A stretch of DNA of 64,000 bases from Xiphydria camelus (lineage: Eukaryota; Arthropoda; Insecta; Hymenoptera; Xiphydriidae): contig OY783194.1 in the NCBI GenBank assembly GCA_963678675.1, forward strand, positions 28,932,278 through 28,996,277, in the 5' to 3' direction. The position numbers and the translations under genes were made by a program. The notes below the pieces were generated by a model that did no database searches, was not told where the DNA came from, and saw only the letters and a program-made list of their open reading frames with translations. The first letter of the stretch is position 1. Every line of letters begins with the position of its first letter. Below are positions 1-12,920 of this stretch, in pieces.

Positions 1-3000
1 TTTACGAATCTGTGATGTCGATGCACACATTTTTAATAATCAGAAATAAATAGAGTTATCGTTCGCGCCCAAATGAAATTTGGTAATAAATATAATTTAC
101 CGACGCTGCATAATCCAGCTTACGTCCTAGATAACGGTATTTATTCTTCTATGTGCATGCGCATACAGTGCAGCATCCCACAATTTTATATCGATTTCCT
201 TCACCCCGTCGTCCATTCTGATCGCGCTCGACGCGGGAGTTCCGTCTTTTCAATCTAAGTTACTCCATGGAAATCTAGCGGGAATAAAATTACGTGGGAC
301 ACGGTTGGTATAAATGTATAATGGATTCCATGCAAAATACTTTGTCACTAGTAAATGTTCCGGCCAACTTTGTATAACATATTCAATACAATTAAGTTGA
401 AGTTAAAATCTCTTCCACTCTATAACGCTCGGCATTTCCGGGATGTCGAACGAGGTCAGGAAAGAATCTAACGCTACATGTGAAAGCACCTCAACTTAGC
501 AGTGATAATTAATAAACGCTCTCTGAGCCAAATGTGTTGTGATTGAGATATCATGAATATTACCGATAATACATCGTCCTCTTGTTATATCCTGTATACA
601 TATATTAAGAGGGACAAAATTCTATAGGATAAAACGCAATTCTATTAACTGCAATTAGTAGACAATTAGTACGAAAAGTTTCCCTCAAAGGGAAGAACTT
701 CGTAATTTTGAACTTTCCAAGACGCTCCTAGCTATTCGCGTTTTATCGTTTGTCGAGAACTTACTGAATATTTTTAATTAAAAGTCGATTAATGATACGG
801 AATCGTTTTCGAATAGCTGAAGCCTTCATTAATATTATTATTATTATTCTCAGGGAATAAATTAGTTTCGTTATGTTTTATAAGAAAAATTACAATGTGC
901 TTTTCTTCAAAGCAAAAACTTTCCACCACTGAACAGATTACTAATATTTTTCATTCGATACGTTAATATATAATAATTAAGTCTAATAATAATATATGGT
1001 TGACGTCCAAACCCTAGCACAACCTTCATTAAGACGAGCCACACACACAATTGCCTTAAAAAGAATATTAACATCTTCTTCGTTTTAAGAACGAATGAAT
1101 ACAACTTACACCCAATTCCGCTGCCGGAAATCCCTCGTCAAAGATCCTCTCGTTGTCGAATCCAACGATCGCGCAACGAGTTACATAATGGGCCAATTGA
1201 CTCCAATTCGAGACGGAACATCAGCTTCAGAAAATACATTCTTTTCAATGCATTAGTCCGATAAGCGGATTTCGGATATCGATGCAGGAAACATCTCGCT
1301 TTCGAATAATATAGAAATATTATTACAAGAGAGTATCTGAATCGGCTTGTTCCTCGTTAGTGAAAGGATTACATGTACCCCTTTCACAAGAGCTTATAAA
1401 ACGGGTAGGCCGTGAGGTGAAAAATTGATTTTAAATTTACTGCATGTTATCTCCATTCGCTTTAATCATTGCGATATATGTACGAAAACATCTTATTTAT
1501 TTATTCATTGATTTATGTAGACTAATAGTGGGACTGACGAGCGAATGATATAAGGGGAGGGCTGAGAGTAATTCTTTTGATGAGCAGAATGGAGGCTTCT
1601 CCTATTCCAGAACCTCATAGCCATTACACCCTGTATAATGCTCATTCGACTCGCTCGACTTCATTATACATAAACGTAACAAGGTATCAGCTGTAATGAG
1701 TCTCATTATCCTTCAAACGCTATCAGTACAACTGTTGGCTATATGCAGTGTAAGAGTCGTGGGACGTTCTCTCGACGAATGTTCACAGTCAACCCCGCGT
1801 TACAAAGAGAATCGAAATACTCGTATTTCGACGATTATAGAAATTCCCATTACAGTGCCAGGAAAAACTAATACGTCCGTCCAATTTCAACTTCAGTAAA
1901 CCGCTTCCATTCCACCGATGCGAAATACGGCAAACAATGCAGTTCTGGATATTCGAGAAATTCAATCATTTCTATAACTCGTAAAATCATTGTAACGATT
2001 TTTCATTTTGCTCCTTTTGATGGCAAACGCTCGAAACAGTATTATTCAAATTTTCGTGATTTGCATTTCATTCGATTTACGTCCGCCAAGGTACACGATA
2101 ACGCCTACCTGACAACAATATAATATCGACACTCTGTGAACGGTAAAATATTTTACCCTCCAGCTAGTACAGCAATTTTCATTTCCCCTCTAGAAACCCA
2201 GTTAGCGCGCATCCCGTATTCACCCGCGTGTCGCAATTAATTGTTTGACAATTCGGCTCTACGCTCTTCAACGAACGCCCGGCGCTGAGCTGTGTCACAG
2301 CGCGGCCGCACAAGATTCGAACTGCAGCGCGACTAGTGGCGTTCATAGTGAACGGATCAAGTTAACGGGTGAATTTATACGCCGTGCCAGAGCACAACAA
2401 TGTGGAAGGTAAACAAAATATGCCTACATCTGCATCATACAGAAGATTACGAGCCCGTAAACCGCAACTCATGATTAGAGCATCTCACAATCGGCGGGAC
2501 AGAATATGAAGAGCATGGCGGGGTAGAGAACAATGGGCGCGGATCGCGTATACATGTACCCAAGCATTCCAATAAAACACTGCACGTCCGCGTTTTATGA
2601 CAAGGCGCAATTCCACACTCCCTCCGCGCCGTATGTCGGCAGTTTATCCATAACGATTCAACGGACTTACCCGAGCGTGAATGTAACGATAATGCAATGG
2701 TGCGCCATCGACAATTCGTGCACTCGCCGTCATTACGGGCAGATAATGCTCGTATTCGATCGAGCGGCCATATCGGGCGACCGAAATGGACAGTTCCATT
2801 GTTGGTGTTTAGAACGCCGCGAGAATTTGTGAATCCGATGAAATAAACTCGTTCGCGCGCGACTGCATATCGGGAAACTCGGTAGATACGCGATACAGAG
2901 ACGTATACTAGATATGCATTTTTCTCGCATCACGATGTGGTCTGCAGCTGTGCACTGTATGTACCTACAGCACATTATGCATTAGTTGGTAAAAAAAAGT

Positions 3001-3520
3001 TTACGGAGAAGCAAGCTTAAGGGGAATTGCTTTAATTTCTGAGATAATATTGCTTTCTTTGCGTTATTTTTCTACCCGGATGAGAAGAAATGATCGATAT
3101 TGCTGTTTATCGGAACTGCCCGAAAAAAACGTCCCCTTTTTAACTCCGTTTATCCTTCGCAGCATAATGGCACGAGGAACTAACTGCAGCGAGGGTCGTG
3201 AACGAGAGTGGCGAGTCCCTGGAAGAGCGATGGGGGTCGAGTCGTGAGAGGGGGAGAAATCAAAGGAAGCATTAAAAGTTGTCGATGCGTTAGCTGCACC
3301 GTGGTGGTCGGTGGTCGTTGCCAGAAAAGACTCCCCCGGGACTGTGCGGAGACGAGGGAAGCCATTTCGCTCATCTGCCGAGTCATAAAGCAGACACCGG
3401 AGTTCTCTGGCCTCGAAAATACATAAATCTTCCCCTACCAAAACGAGTATCGCATGACGAACGCATGCAAGTATAAATCGATGGATACGGCATGAACAAA
3501 AATTATGTAACTTGCATAAA
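1..3520. other. Noncoding stretch, no gene recognised
   Basis: This is mixed AT-rich and CpG-rich DNA. Open frames are short (at most about 150 codons), overlap on both strands and show no family motif or convincing splice-linked partner. I see no rRNA, tRNA or transposase. A short palindrome (GAGCTGTGTCACAGC) lies near 2,287 beside CpG-rich sequence. It could be intergenic DNA or an intron of a gene extending off the left edge. Confidence 0.5.
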
Positions 3521-3777
3521 TACACAGAGAAAGAGAATTAAATAGATCTCTACTGAAAATTACTAGCGGGGTCACGAGTAATTATTTATTTAGATTAATT
3601 AAACCTTTTTTCATATTGATTAGATATTTTTTATTGCAATCACGTACTATTTCACATGATTGTAAGAAATAGATATCTAATTGATGTATGAAAAAATTTC
3701 ATTGATGTAAATAAATAATTACTTGCAACCCCGCAAGTAATTTTCAGTAGATTCAACAAATACTTTTTCTCTGCGTA
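3521..3777. repeat. Palindromic MITE-like element flanked by TA
   Basis: The ends are inverted copies: TACACAGAGAAA on the left and TTTCTCTGCGTA on the right. Inside, the left arm CTACTGAAAATTACT is matched by AGTAATTTTCAGTAG on the right, next to GCGGGGT/ACCCCGC. TA lies at both outer ends, as expected for a TA-target insertion of Tc1/mariner type. No coding capacity is seen, so this is a non-autonomous element. Superfamily assignment is inference. Confidence 0.7.
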
Positions 3778-4364
3778 GGAACTTGCGTTAAAAAATGTTG
3801 CCCAATAAAATTATTCAACTACCGAGAAATAAGTTTATAATGAAATTCCCTCTACAACAACACGCAGCCGAAAATTTAATAAACAAGGAATTCTAGAACC
3901 CGACGAGTCACCCTTTCTTAAACTCGATCATCCAGTACGAACGAAATTATCCAGCCATTGTCATTTGAACCCCTCGAACGAAACTTTCCTATTCGGCACT
4001 TTCGCGTTGAAAATTTCTTACGAGTCCAAATCTACTTCCAAGCTACTTCAAATGGCCAACCCACGATGAAATTATATCCCTTCACCCCCCGTATCGTCAT
4101 CCGCCCCGGAAAACTTATTTAACGCAATTTCCCGGTCCAGCGCGCAAGTATTGGTATACCTACGCTACATTTAACGCGAGACATAATTCAACGCAATACT
4201 ATTACCTGTACAATACAACGCGATCGATTAACGCGATGTCCTCGCGTTAAACAGTACGAGACACCTGTACAGAACGCGCGTTAAGCAATCACCAAATTAT
4301 CGAAGAATTAAGTCCGGTAATGCCTTAAACTCGATGCGTTCGTTAAAGCTGATGCACGCATATC

Positions 4365-4577
4365 TACACGGAAAAAAATTTGTGGTAAATTCCGGGACAA
4401 GAGCAATTTATTGTTACGATAACTACAATTTTAGTAAAAATTATAGTAAAACTTGTAGAAGTTGCAAACCTTGTCTATAATTGTTAGAAAATTGTGGTTA
4501 TCACAACAATAAATTGACCTTGCTCCGAAATTTACCACAAACTCTGTAAATGCTACGATTTATTTTTTTTTCGTGTA
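4365..4577. repeat. MITE family 1, copy 1
   Basis: About 210 bases with ends TACACGGAAAAAAA and TTTTTTTTCGTGTA. The arms are inverted: GTGGTAAATT near the left is matched by AATTTACCAC on the right, and both arms carry a TAACAATAAATTG-type block. The same architecture recurs near 9.74, 10.36 and 14.33 kb, so this is a dispersed family. There is no open frame. TA flanks fit a Tc1/mariner-like MITE. Confidence 0.8.
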
Positions 4578-6412
4578 TGTAATATATATTATACATATAT
4601 AAGTATACGACAGATTTTGCTACTGAAAAATACTAAGCCCGTTCCAATCGATATGCTGTTACCAACGTTACCCGCATGCGTCTGCCTACAATCGAACCGA
4701 ACGATCCACTTCCCGCTGCTAATGCCTTCTATCAGTACCGGATCAAAATGCTTTTACGATATTTTCGGCGCTCGTAAATCTACCGCGATTATATGCACGT
4801 GACTTTAAACCGATGCGATGAAATCTCCTACGATTAAACTTGTCGTCGCAGTTGTATTAATGCAAGAAAAATATGTGCAACATCCACGCACGCTAATCCG
4901 AGTAATTTCCGTTGAGAAAATACGCGGTTAATGTGTGGGATGCTAGAGCGAGGTCGAAAAAGGAGCGAAAAGGGCTGGAAAGACCATTTCGCTGGATGTA
5001 TATAGACATACCGTCCGACGAGCGTCCCACCAAATAACAATTATATTGTTATTTGCCTTAACTGGGTCGACAATGAAATAAATGAGCGCAACGAGGGCGT
5101 TGTTGGGAGCGCCGGAGAGGAAGCCTTCTTAATAAAAACAAGAGAGTAGCGGGGTCCCCCGCCTCGTTGCCAGCCTTTAGCGCGCCACCCTTCTCGCGCT
5201 CTGTCTGTGCGCTTCTCCCCCCGCCCCGCCCTCTCTCTCTCGCGCGCGCTTTTCCGTCCTTTGAAACAAACCACCGTACATCCCCTATCCCTCTGCTAAC
5301 CAGACGCGGGGTTATATCCCGTCGCGTCCCTCCGCTGCCTTTTCGCGATGCACGTCACGCTTTTGCTCGTACGTACAGTTCGACCTGCCGTGATATCCCC
5401 TCGCGCTCTGACCCGAATCGCTCGATGCCTCCTTAAATATCATCCAAGGTGTCACGGTACGCCTGGATGTTTTACAACGTGAGAAATACAAGCAGAGTAC
5501 TAAGATCGTATATTCGAAACTGAAATTACTTTTTGGTTTACGTATATCTAAATTTAAAAATTATTTAGAGATGGTGTCGTTCAATTAATGAATGTTTCAA
5601 CATTCTTTGTGAGTTCGAATTTCATAAACTCGTGTTTTGCGCCTAAAAATAACCGTATAGGTATAATTAGAGAGATATCTATTTCGATAGACCAAACTCG
5701 GAGCTATTTATCCGTACCGCGTACTCGTGTATACGTGCTTAGCAGATCGAAAAAACAACGGTATACAATATCGAATCTAGCGTGCAATACAAACAACTTT
5801 GCCCCAATTATATCCGAAATATATAGACGCGGAGAGCTTCGCTACACTGCGCCAATTGTAATAATAATTGCGGTTGAAGCAACACGTAGAATCCTACAAT
5901 AGACAAAGCTCACGTACACGCGATATAACGGAAGGTGTACCAGTTATTACCGGGTTAGTGGTTCGAGCGACAAATATTGCGGTAATAATTATTACCGTCG
6001 CATAGAAGTGTAGTTTCGTGCGTACACCGAGTAACCCTATTCAAAAAATATCATAGATTTTCATTAAAAACTTGTAAAAATCCCATAGAATCCCCATGGG
6101 AATTTGTATGTAATAAAAATCTAAGATTGATGATTAGGAATGTATTGAAGGCTACATGTATCTGTAAAAACATATAAAATCTTGAAAAGTTCTATTAATA
6201 ATTACGAATAAAACGGCGTGTATAGGTCTTTATTATCTTTCTGGCATTCAACTTGTTTTTGCGTATACATATAAATTTTGATAAATCTATCATCTCAGAT
6301 TCACACAGAATCCTTTTCTAGTGAATATCTGGAATTGCTGTGTCAAAAGCACATGAGATTGCTATACAAAATGTCTATGGGAATCTATGAAATCTTCAAT
6401 AGATGGCTAAGC
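4578..6412. other. Noncoding stretch, no gene recognised
   Basis: No coding region can be supported. Around 5,160-5,440 the sequence is pyrimidine- and CpG-rich and open in several frames, which reflects base composition rather than a protein. The rest is AT-rich. Confidence 0.5.
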
Positions 6413-6623
6413 CCACACAGAAAAAAAGGGGTTGTGACGACCATTTTGGACTAAACTGCTATTATTTTGTAATCAGCACCAGTTTTACATAGTTGTCGCA
6501 ACAATTCTTTTGTTCTGGTAACTAAAAATAGTTACAACTATAAAAACTGGTGCTAATTACTAAACTTGAGCAGTTGAGTCCAAAATAGTCGTCACACGGC
6601 CACATTTATTTCTTTCAGCGCAG
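6413..6623. repeat. Foldback MITE-like element, single copy in window
   Basis: Inverted arms of about 29 bases: the left arm (6,430-6,459, GTGACGACCATTTTGGACT) is matched by the right arm (6,570-6,598, AGTCCAAAATAGTCGTCAC). Inner sequence also pairs (CACCAGTTTT against AAAACTGGTG). No coding capacity. The family differs from the other repeats here. Confidence 0.7.
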
Positions 6624-9156
6624 TATCCGGACATCACAAAAATTTATGCAGCAGATTTTACTCAGGGCTCTTACCAATGACACTTCCTGTATACATCCTT
6701 AATTTCTTAAAGATTTATTTCCACTAGTCGTTCCTTTCCATCCCATTCAATACATAATTAGAAATACCTATACTCTCATATCAAATATGTCCGACTACCA
6801 GAACTTGTCCTGCTAAGTTACCTTATCGCTTTCGGTCCGCTCGTATTCCGCTTCTTTGCGAAAAAGTCGCGAGACAGTCGAAAGAAGTGAAAGAAATCAA
6901 GCTGCGGTGAGAGACGGATAACGGAAAATATCGGAGGAAAGAGAACGCTCCTTCACCCCGCCGGTATAAATATTGAAAACTTACGCGTTGCACCGGACCC
7001 CTCGAACAGCAGAGCAATCGATACTAGTACACCCACGAGGAATGTGGTTAGGAAGATCGACCTCGAGCTGCACCCCATCACGGCATCACTATACTATCTT
7101 CTACCGTCGCAGTAGACCACTAAGCACTTTTTCTTACTTTCCCTCGGCGTGCCGATGGATTTTCACTGTCACTCCAAAACGATGCGATCGTCGTCTGTCA
7201 GAAACTCGACCACCGAACTGTCGGACACTGTTGCGGCACCAAGGCACACCCCTCGATCCCTCGGCGAACGTTGCACAATCCGTCGACGATCGGTTTGAAA
7301 CGCGCGATTTTAACCCGGATCGGAGATTTCTTTAGCCTTTCAACCTCTACACTCGTCGCTACACGCGCGTCACTTCGCGGTGCTCGTCATCGGTAGGTTT
7401 CTTCACTCGAACGCGAAACCTCCCGGTTTTATCGGTAACCCGACTCTGTGGGTAAAGAAGACCGGAGATGATTGCAGTAGTATTGGCCCCTCGTTATCGT
7501 GGAGAGTAACGAGAACGAGGGGCCAGCTTCGTCTTACAATCATCTCCGGTCTCCTCGAATGTGCGAATGCAAGTGAAAACGTTATCGACGCTACAACGGA
7601 CGCGTAAACGACTGATTTTCCAATGGAATCGAGTGGTATCGATGATCAAACGTCGAACGTCCGATAAATTCCCTGGGGACGATTCTCGAATGATTAAATT
7701 TCTATGCGAAACCCGAGATAAACTCGCGGAGAGATCCCGACACCATCGCAGCGGATTCACCCGGGGAACTTCGCTGCACTCTTCTCGCGTTTACATGAAA
7801 TTCCCATAATTTCTGACGTTAAACCGGCTACACACCGGCGCGGCGATATTATTTCGCTGGGAGACTGCGTAACTTCGCGCGAAGAATTATAACTTTCCGG
7901 TGACAAGGGAGAGAGGCGGATCTCGACGCGACGCCCTCGCCGCTTTATCCCGTCGAAGTGAAACGCCTAGGTATATAACGGGTCCTCGAAAGTGCCGAAA
8001 GATTCGGGGGCTCGTTAGCGCTTTTTCGCGAAAGAGACTCGTCGCGTCCTCGGGAGAATATTATTTTCCACGAGGATTAAACTCGATCGAATTGAGGTAT
8101 CTTTGGAGAATCTCCGAGGCCGCGTAAATTTATCATATCATGCCACGCGATGCTATGCATATTCGTACAGTAGTCGCGCGCTGTGAATTCAAAGCGCTTT
8201 TAACGACGCGGTTATTCCGTCTCGTCCACGAACTTTCGCTTTTACTTAATACGACATATTTCCCGGAACTGTATTCCGCCCTGCAAAAAATCCCGAGTGA
8301 TGAATTCACCGCAAGCAAGGAGATAATCGCACAATAGGAGTGAATAACTTTAACGTTATCATTTCAAACTGTGAATAGAAATGATTATGCTCCGTGTCGC
8401 GAATCGCCTGTAGCGCATCGCGTATATCTGTAGGTATACGCGCGAAAGGATTAAAATTGACAAACGCTGCGCGGACGGCCGACGATGTATACTTATGAAT
8501 GAATGAGTTGACGCGCGCGCACAGTCTCACCGTGGCGCGTGACGATTGAAAATGCATTATCTATCGTCCCCCCCCTTCGCCTTGTTTCGGTGTATGGAGA
8601 AATGCGATACTTATATATTCAATTCCTCTTAAAAAACTTGAAGACAAGTGCCTACACATACGACGTGATATATGTGTGTATTGAGAGAAAAATATATTTC
8701 AATCGATATTTTAATTATAGATATCATAAGGAACCTTGTGGCCTCAAACTTTTTTATATTTTATATAAATGGTGCAGTGAACTGTAAATAATATTAAACG
8801 TAAGCAGAAAAATTCCATTTATATTCACCGATTAAACACAAATTATCGTTATTTTGAGTCTATTAATTAAGAATTATATTTTGTTCGTATCTTTTTTTTT
8901 TTGGTGAATTTTATCATAAAATATTTACAAAGACCAGAAATCATAATTCAGATGACTGTAAAGCTTTCGCCATGGTCGTATAGTTCAAAAGAACGATCGT
9001 CTTTCCGTGCGCAATATCCAGTTACAATATAAATGACTCTCAGAAGCGCGCGGAAGGCACGCGCTGCGAGTGAAAGAGAAAGAAAATAGCGTTTCGAGGA
9101 CTTTAAAACACGCGTTGATGGTAAATGGAATATTGGACGAGCAAAATTCGAGTGAA
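6624..9156. other. Noncoding stretch with a hairpin, no gene recognised
   Basis: CpG-rich sequence with overlapping short open frames on both strands and no recognisable protein. It contains an imperfect hairpin at 7,459-7,552, described separately. From about 8,560 the sequence becomes AT-rich. Confidence 0.5.
7459..7552. other. Imperfect hairpin, two paired blocks
   Basis: AGACCGGAGATGATTG on the left pairs perfectly with CAATCATCTCCGGTCT on the right. A second inner block, GGCCCCTCGTT, pairs with AACGAGGGGCC. An internal loop of about 10-12 bases separates them, with a short terminal loop. It could be a small foldback repeat, a structured RNA or a chance remnant. Length is in the range of a microRNA precursor, but the internal loop is large, so I do not call it one. 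Confidence 0.5.
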
Positions 9157-9270
<114 letters not shown>

Positions 9271-9737
9271 TTACGTGGATCCTGGCACTTCGCGCGATTA
9301 AATCCACCGGTGTCACCGCGGTGACTGTACAAGTGTACACAAACTATGTACGTTAACGGAAATCATCCGCATAACGACTTTCTTTGCCGTAAATTGCATC
9401 GACCGCACGCAGTCTTTGATTTATTCGTAAGCGCGAGGCGCGCGCGCGCGCTTCTCCGGGATGCATGCAATTAACACGCACGTAGGTACATCCTCGCACA
9501 ACGTGTAGCACACCGCGCCTCTTCGCAGATAAGTACGAAGCAATCACGCGCGATGGCGCACTCTAAAATTATTAATCGCCACAGATTAATTCCAGCTACA
9601 CTGAAAGAAATAATCGCTGGTGACAAACAAAATGTTTCCTTGAATCAAAAAAAAATGATATGATTCCAGGATCAAGCCATAGCTTTTTCATGCAAGAAAA
9701 TATTTGACAGGCTCGAGTAATTGTTTTTTTTTCGACC

Positions 9738-9955
9738 ACACGGGAAAAAAAGTGTGGTAAATTTCGAGACAAGGCCAATTTCTTGTTGTGATAACTACAG
9801 TTTTTGTAAAAATTATAGTACCTACAACTTGTAGAAGTTGCAAGCATTTGTTGTAATTTTTACTAAAATTGTAGTTATCGTAACGATAAATTGACCTTGT
9901 CCCGTATTTTACCACAAACTCTGTAAATGTTACAATTTACTTTTTTTCCGTGCAG
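9738..9955. repeat. MITE family 1, copy 2
   Basis: The ends CACGGGAAAAAAA and TTTTTTTCCGTGCA are inverted. Internal arms match copy 1: GTGGTAAATTTCGAGACAAG on the left, and TTGTCCCG followed by TTTACCACAAACTCTGT on the right. No coding capacity. Confidence 0.8.
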
Positions 9956-10356
9956 GAATCTATATTCTTACAAATTTGAAAGACTATACGTTTTTTATAT
10001 TCAAGATATATTTTTTTGACATTGGCAATTATTATTTATAGGCAAATGAAATTCGATGATCGAATTACGCGGTTGCGTGTGTATATGCAATTCCATCGTG
10101 GATATATCAGGTACATTCTTTACGTCGTACACACGTGCGGAAAATCCATCCGTAGGAATCAACTAGCTGTGCGTTTTCGGCGAATCCGCGACGCGCTATA
10201 ATAGACATATCCGTACGAGAAGCATTCAAGCATCTCGCGCCGCGAAGTTTTCGCAAGAAATAATCATCGCCCGAAGCATTTTTGCGTCCGCGGCAAAATG
10301 TACAGTAATTTAATCGGTTTATCAGCAGAGAATTTCTCGAGCGCGATTTCCATCGC

Positions 10357-10585
10357 GCACGGAAAAAAATTAATCGTAGCATTTACAAAGTTTGTGATAA
10401 ATTTCGAGACGAGGCCAATTTATTGTCACAACAACTACAATTTTAATAAGTTACAGAAACGCTTGCAACTTTTACAAGTTTTACTATAATTTTTACTACG
10501 TTTTTAGTTGTAACAATAAATTGACCCCGTCCCGAAATTTACCGTAAATTTTGTAAAAATGCTACGATTTATTTTTCTCCATGCA
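10357..10585. repeat. MITE family 1, copy 3
   Basis: The ends GCACGGAAAAAAATTAATCG and CGATTTATTTTTCTCCATGC are inverted. Both arms carry the family blocks CGTAGCATTTACA and TAAATTTCGAGAC. It lies only about 400 bases from copy 2. No coding capacity. Confidence 0.8.
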
Positions 10586-11142
10586 AGAAACGAATTACCC
10601 CTCGACAGTGATTCGTTTAAAAACGCATCCATAAAAGCGGCCAACGAGCTACTAGAATTTCAAAGTTGAACGGAGATCGAATTTGGCTCTCGAACTTTGA
10701 TCGGTGGAACCTTAGCCGAAGAAGAAAAAATAAGGGTGAGCCGGTGAAATTTCACGCGGCCTATCAATATATGCGAGCCCCTCTGAAAATGACTCTTACA
10801 CCGAAGCTCTCTGTCGATTACTCGGGTGTGTAAGAGATCTACACACGGATCGCTTTACAATCGCTAATCCCTGAGTCGGGTGACGCCAGCTCCTCGACGC
10901 GGGGTAAACGAATCCGCGAGGCGCGCGGAATGTCATCACGACGTCGAGCCGATTAAATTCCGAAGCTTTCGTGTATAGACGTCTCCCGTTCTAGAGCGCC
11001 GTTCGCTCCGCAAAGGGCGACGCGATCTAGCGACGATATCGGCTCTCGCCGCGATCGCAACGCGATACGATCGATCCGAATTTATCTCTGGAAACGGCGG
11101 TTCTCTGGTGTACGATACTAAACACGTGATTATTCGCACGTA

Positions 11143-11438
11143 GTACACGGAAAAAGAAAATAATTTTGCAGTTTTAACAAAACTAAGTTTCCCTAAGAAT
11201 GTATTGCTCTATCGCGATAAAAGTATTATCTGTGGCAATAAAGGATACGTCCAGTAATGGTAAATATATCTGCTGGAACAGCAAACATTGTGTACCGAAA
11301 AAAACTTCACTGCGATTGTAGTTAAATTTGCCATTATTGAACGTATCTTTTGCTGTCGCGGATAATATTTCTGTCATGGTAGCAATTCCCGGCAAAACCG
11401 AGTTTTGCTGAGACTGCAAAATCGTTTTTTCCATGTAC
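11143..11438. repeat. MITE family 2, copy 1
   Basis: The ends TACACGGAAAAAG and TTTTTTCCATGTA are inverted. The arms carry AAAACTAAGTTT on the left and AAACCGAGTTTTGCTGAGAC on the right. The same layout recurs at 27,453-27,743. The outermost bases resemble family 1 but the interior is unrelated. TA flanks are consistent with TA-target insertion. Confidence 0.75.
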
Positions 11439-11549
11439 GAAATGAAAAATAATGTGGGCAATTCGCGTGGCAGAAGAGTGTATTGGCTGGTAACGAGATC
11501 GCGATAAATCTACTACGCTCGTCTGTCGTCGAGCACGCCGCAATCTGGA

Positions 11550-12920
11550 TACAAACGCGGGTTACGCGTGACACGTATTCAGCGTAGATTTCACGATTCC
11601 AAGGCGTGGGTGTCGATCTCAATCGTTTCCCTTCGCGAGCGAGAGAAACGCGAGGGAATCCGCAACCGCGAGCGTACGAGGCACCCGCGCTTTCGAGGGA
11701 AACGGAGCTCGCGGGATTTGCGAACCCTCGAAGAAACTAAACCTCGAGAAAGCCTCACGCGGACGCGACGCCGGGAAAAACGACCGCGCCACCGCAAATC
11801 TCTCCCACGGACGGACCGAAATGCTAACCGGAATCCTAGCCGAGAAACCAGAATCCCCCTCCTCCCGAGGCTACGCGAATACGTCACGACTCTCCTGGCT
11901 GCCGTGGTACCATCACGCGTAGGTAGGTATTGAAGCACCCTCGGGACACTACCGCGACGCGCGGCTCCGCAGACACAAATATTTGCAGAACGGAAAGTCT
12001 CTCCCAACAACCGCCACTCCGCTAGCCATCCCTCTCCTCTCCCCTCCTTCTCGAACGAAGAAAGCGTAAGCGCCGAGCGGAGAAACAAAACCGTATAATT
12101 CCTTCGCAAAAACGGAGGACGTCCCTTCCACCTTTATCACGTCCGTTCCGCGTCTCCGGTTCGCTTCACGCGCCCCGTCACGTTTTCTACCCTCGTCGGC
12201 GCGCGCCACTCTTTCATTTGACTCGCTCGCTCTCTCCCTCTCTCTTTTCCCTTCCGTACAGAATCCCGTATATCCCGGAAATATCGCTCTCCTTCTCACT
12301 TCTGATTTTACTCGATTATACCTTGGCTAATCCTTTCCGCGTCCCTTCGACATTCGCACTGATCGCGAGGAGGCGACGGGGATTCGCCGCGCGCGCGCGC
12401 GTCAAAACCCCGACGAACGCACGGCCGTATTTTAAACAGCGACGAGAGCCGCCGCGGAGCGCAAGCTGCGAGATGTGCTCTCAGCTCGGGGTCGGCTTTC
12501 GGAACTGAGTGGAGCGCCGGTCGGACTTTCGAGGAATTCACCACCACCACCACCACCACCGTCGCCGCCGCCGTGCCACCCCTACCGATCCCCGCCACCA
12601 TCGCAGCCACCCCGCCAACACCCTTCATCTGCGCACCCGCATTCGACCTCCCGCCCGTCCTCGCTCTCCTCTCTCTCTTCATCCACCGCTCCTCTCCTCC
12701 CGGCGCGCTCCGTCCCGCTCATTCCCTCTTCTCTCTTGCGGGTGAGCGCGCGTGTGTACGGACACTCGTGCGCGCGCCACACGCTCGACTGTATGGACGG
12801 AGATCAACCAGACTTATGGCCTTTACGAATGAAACGCTTCAAAGAGCGCGTTATTCGTCGCGCGTTGACCGTCCCGAGGCGGCTTTAAAATATGTGCTTC
12901 GGAAATATATTTGATGGGGT
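11550..12920. promoter_or_regulatory. CpG-rich segment, candidate promoter or untranslated first exon
   Basis: This stretch is markedly richer in G+C and CpG than its surroundings and includes a (CAC)n tract (about 12,538-12,561). A GGTGAGC string near 12,741 could be a 5' splice site after an untranslated exon. Long frames here run on both strands with low-complexity Arg/Ser/Pro content and are not convincing proteins. The promoter call is inference from composition. A gene starting here would have to splice to exons I cannot see. Confidence 0.3.

Noticed and set aside
11568..12109. Frames of 121 and 172 codons on opposite strands
   Set aside because: Both are low-complexity Arg/Ser-rich translations of the same CpG-rich DNA; being open on both strands points to composition, not coding.
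12475..12914. Pro/Ser/His-rich frames of 78-137 codons
   Set aside because: Generated by a (CAC)n tract and pyrimidine-rich DNA in three overlapping frames; no domain and no splice-linked partner.
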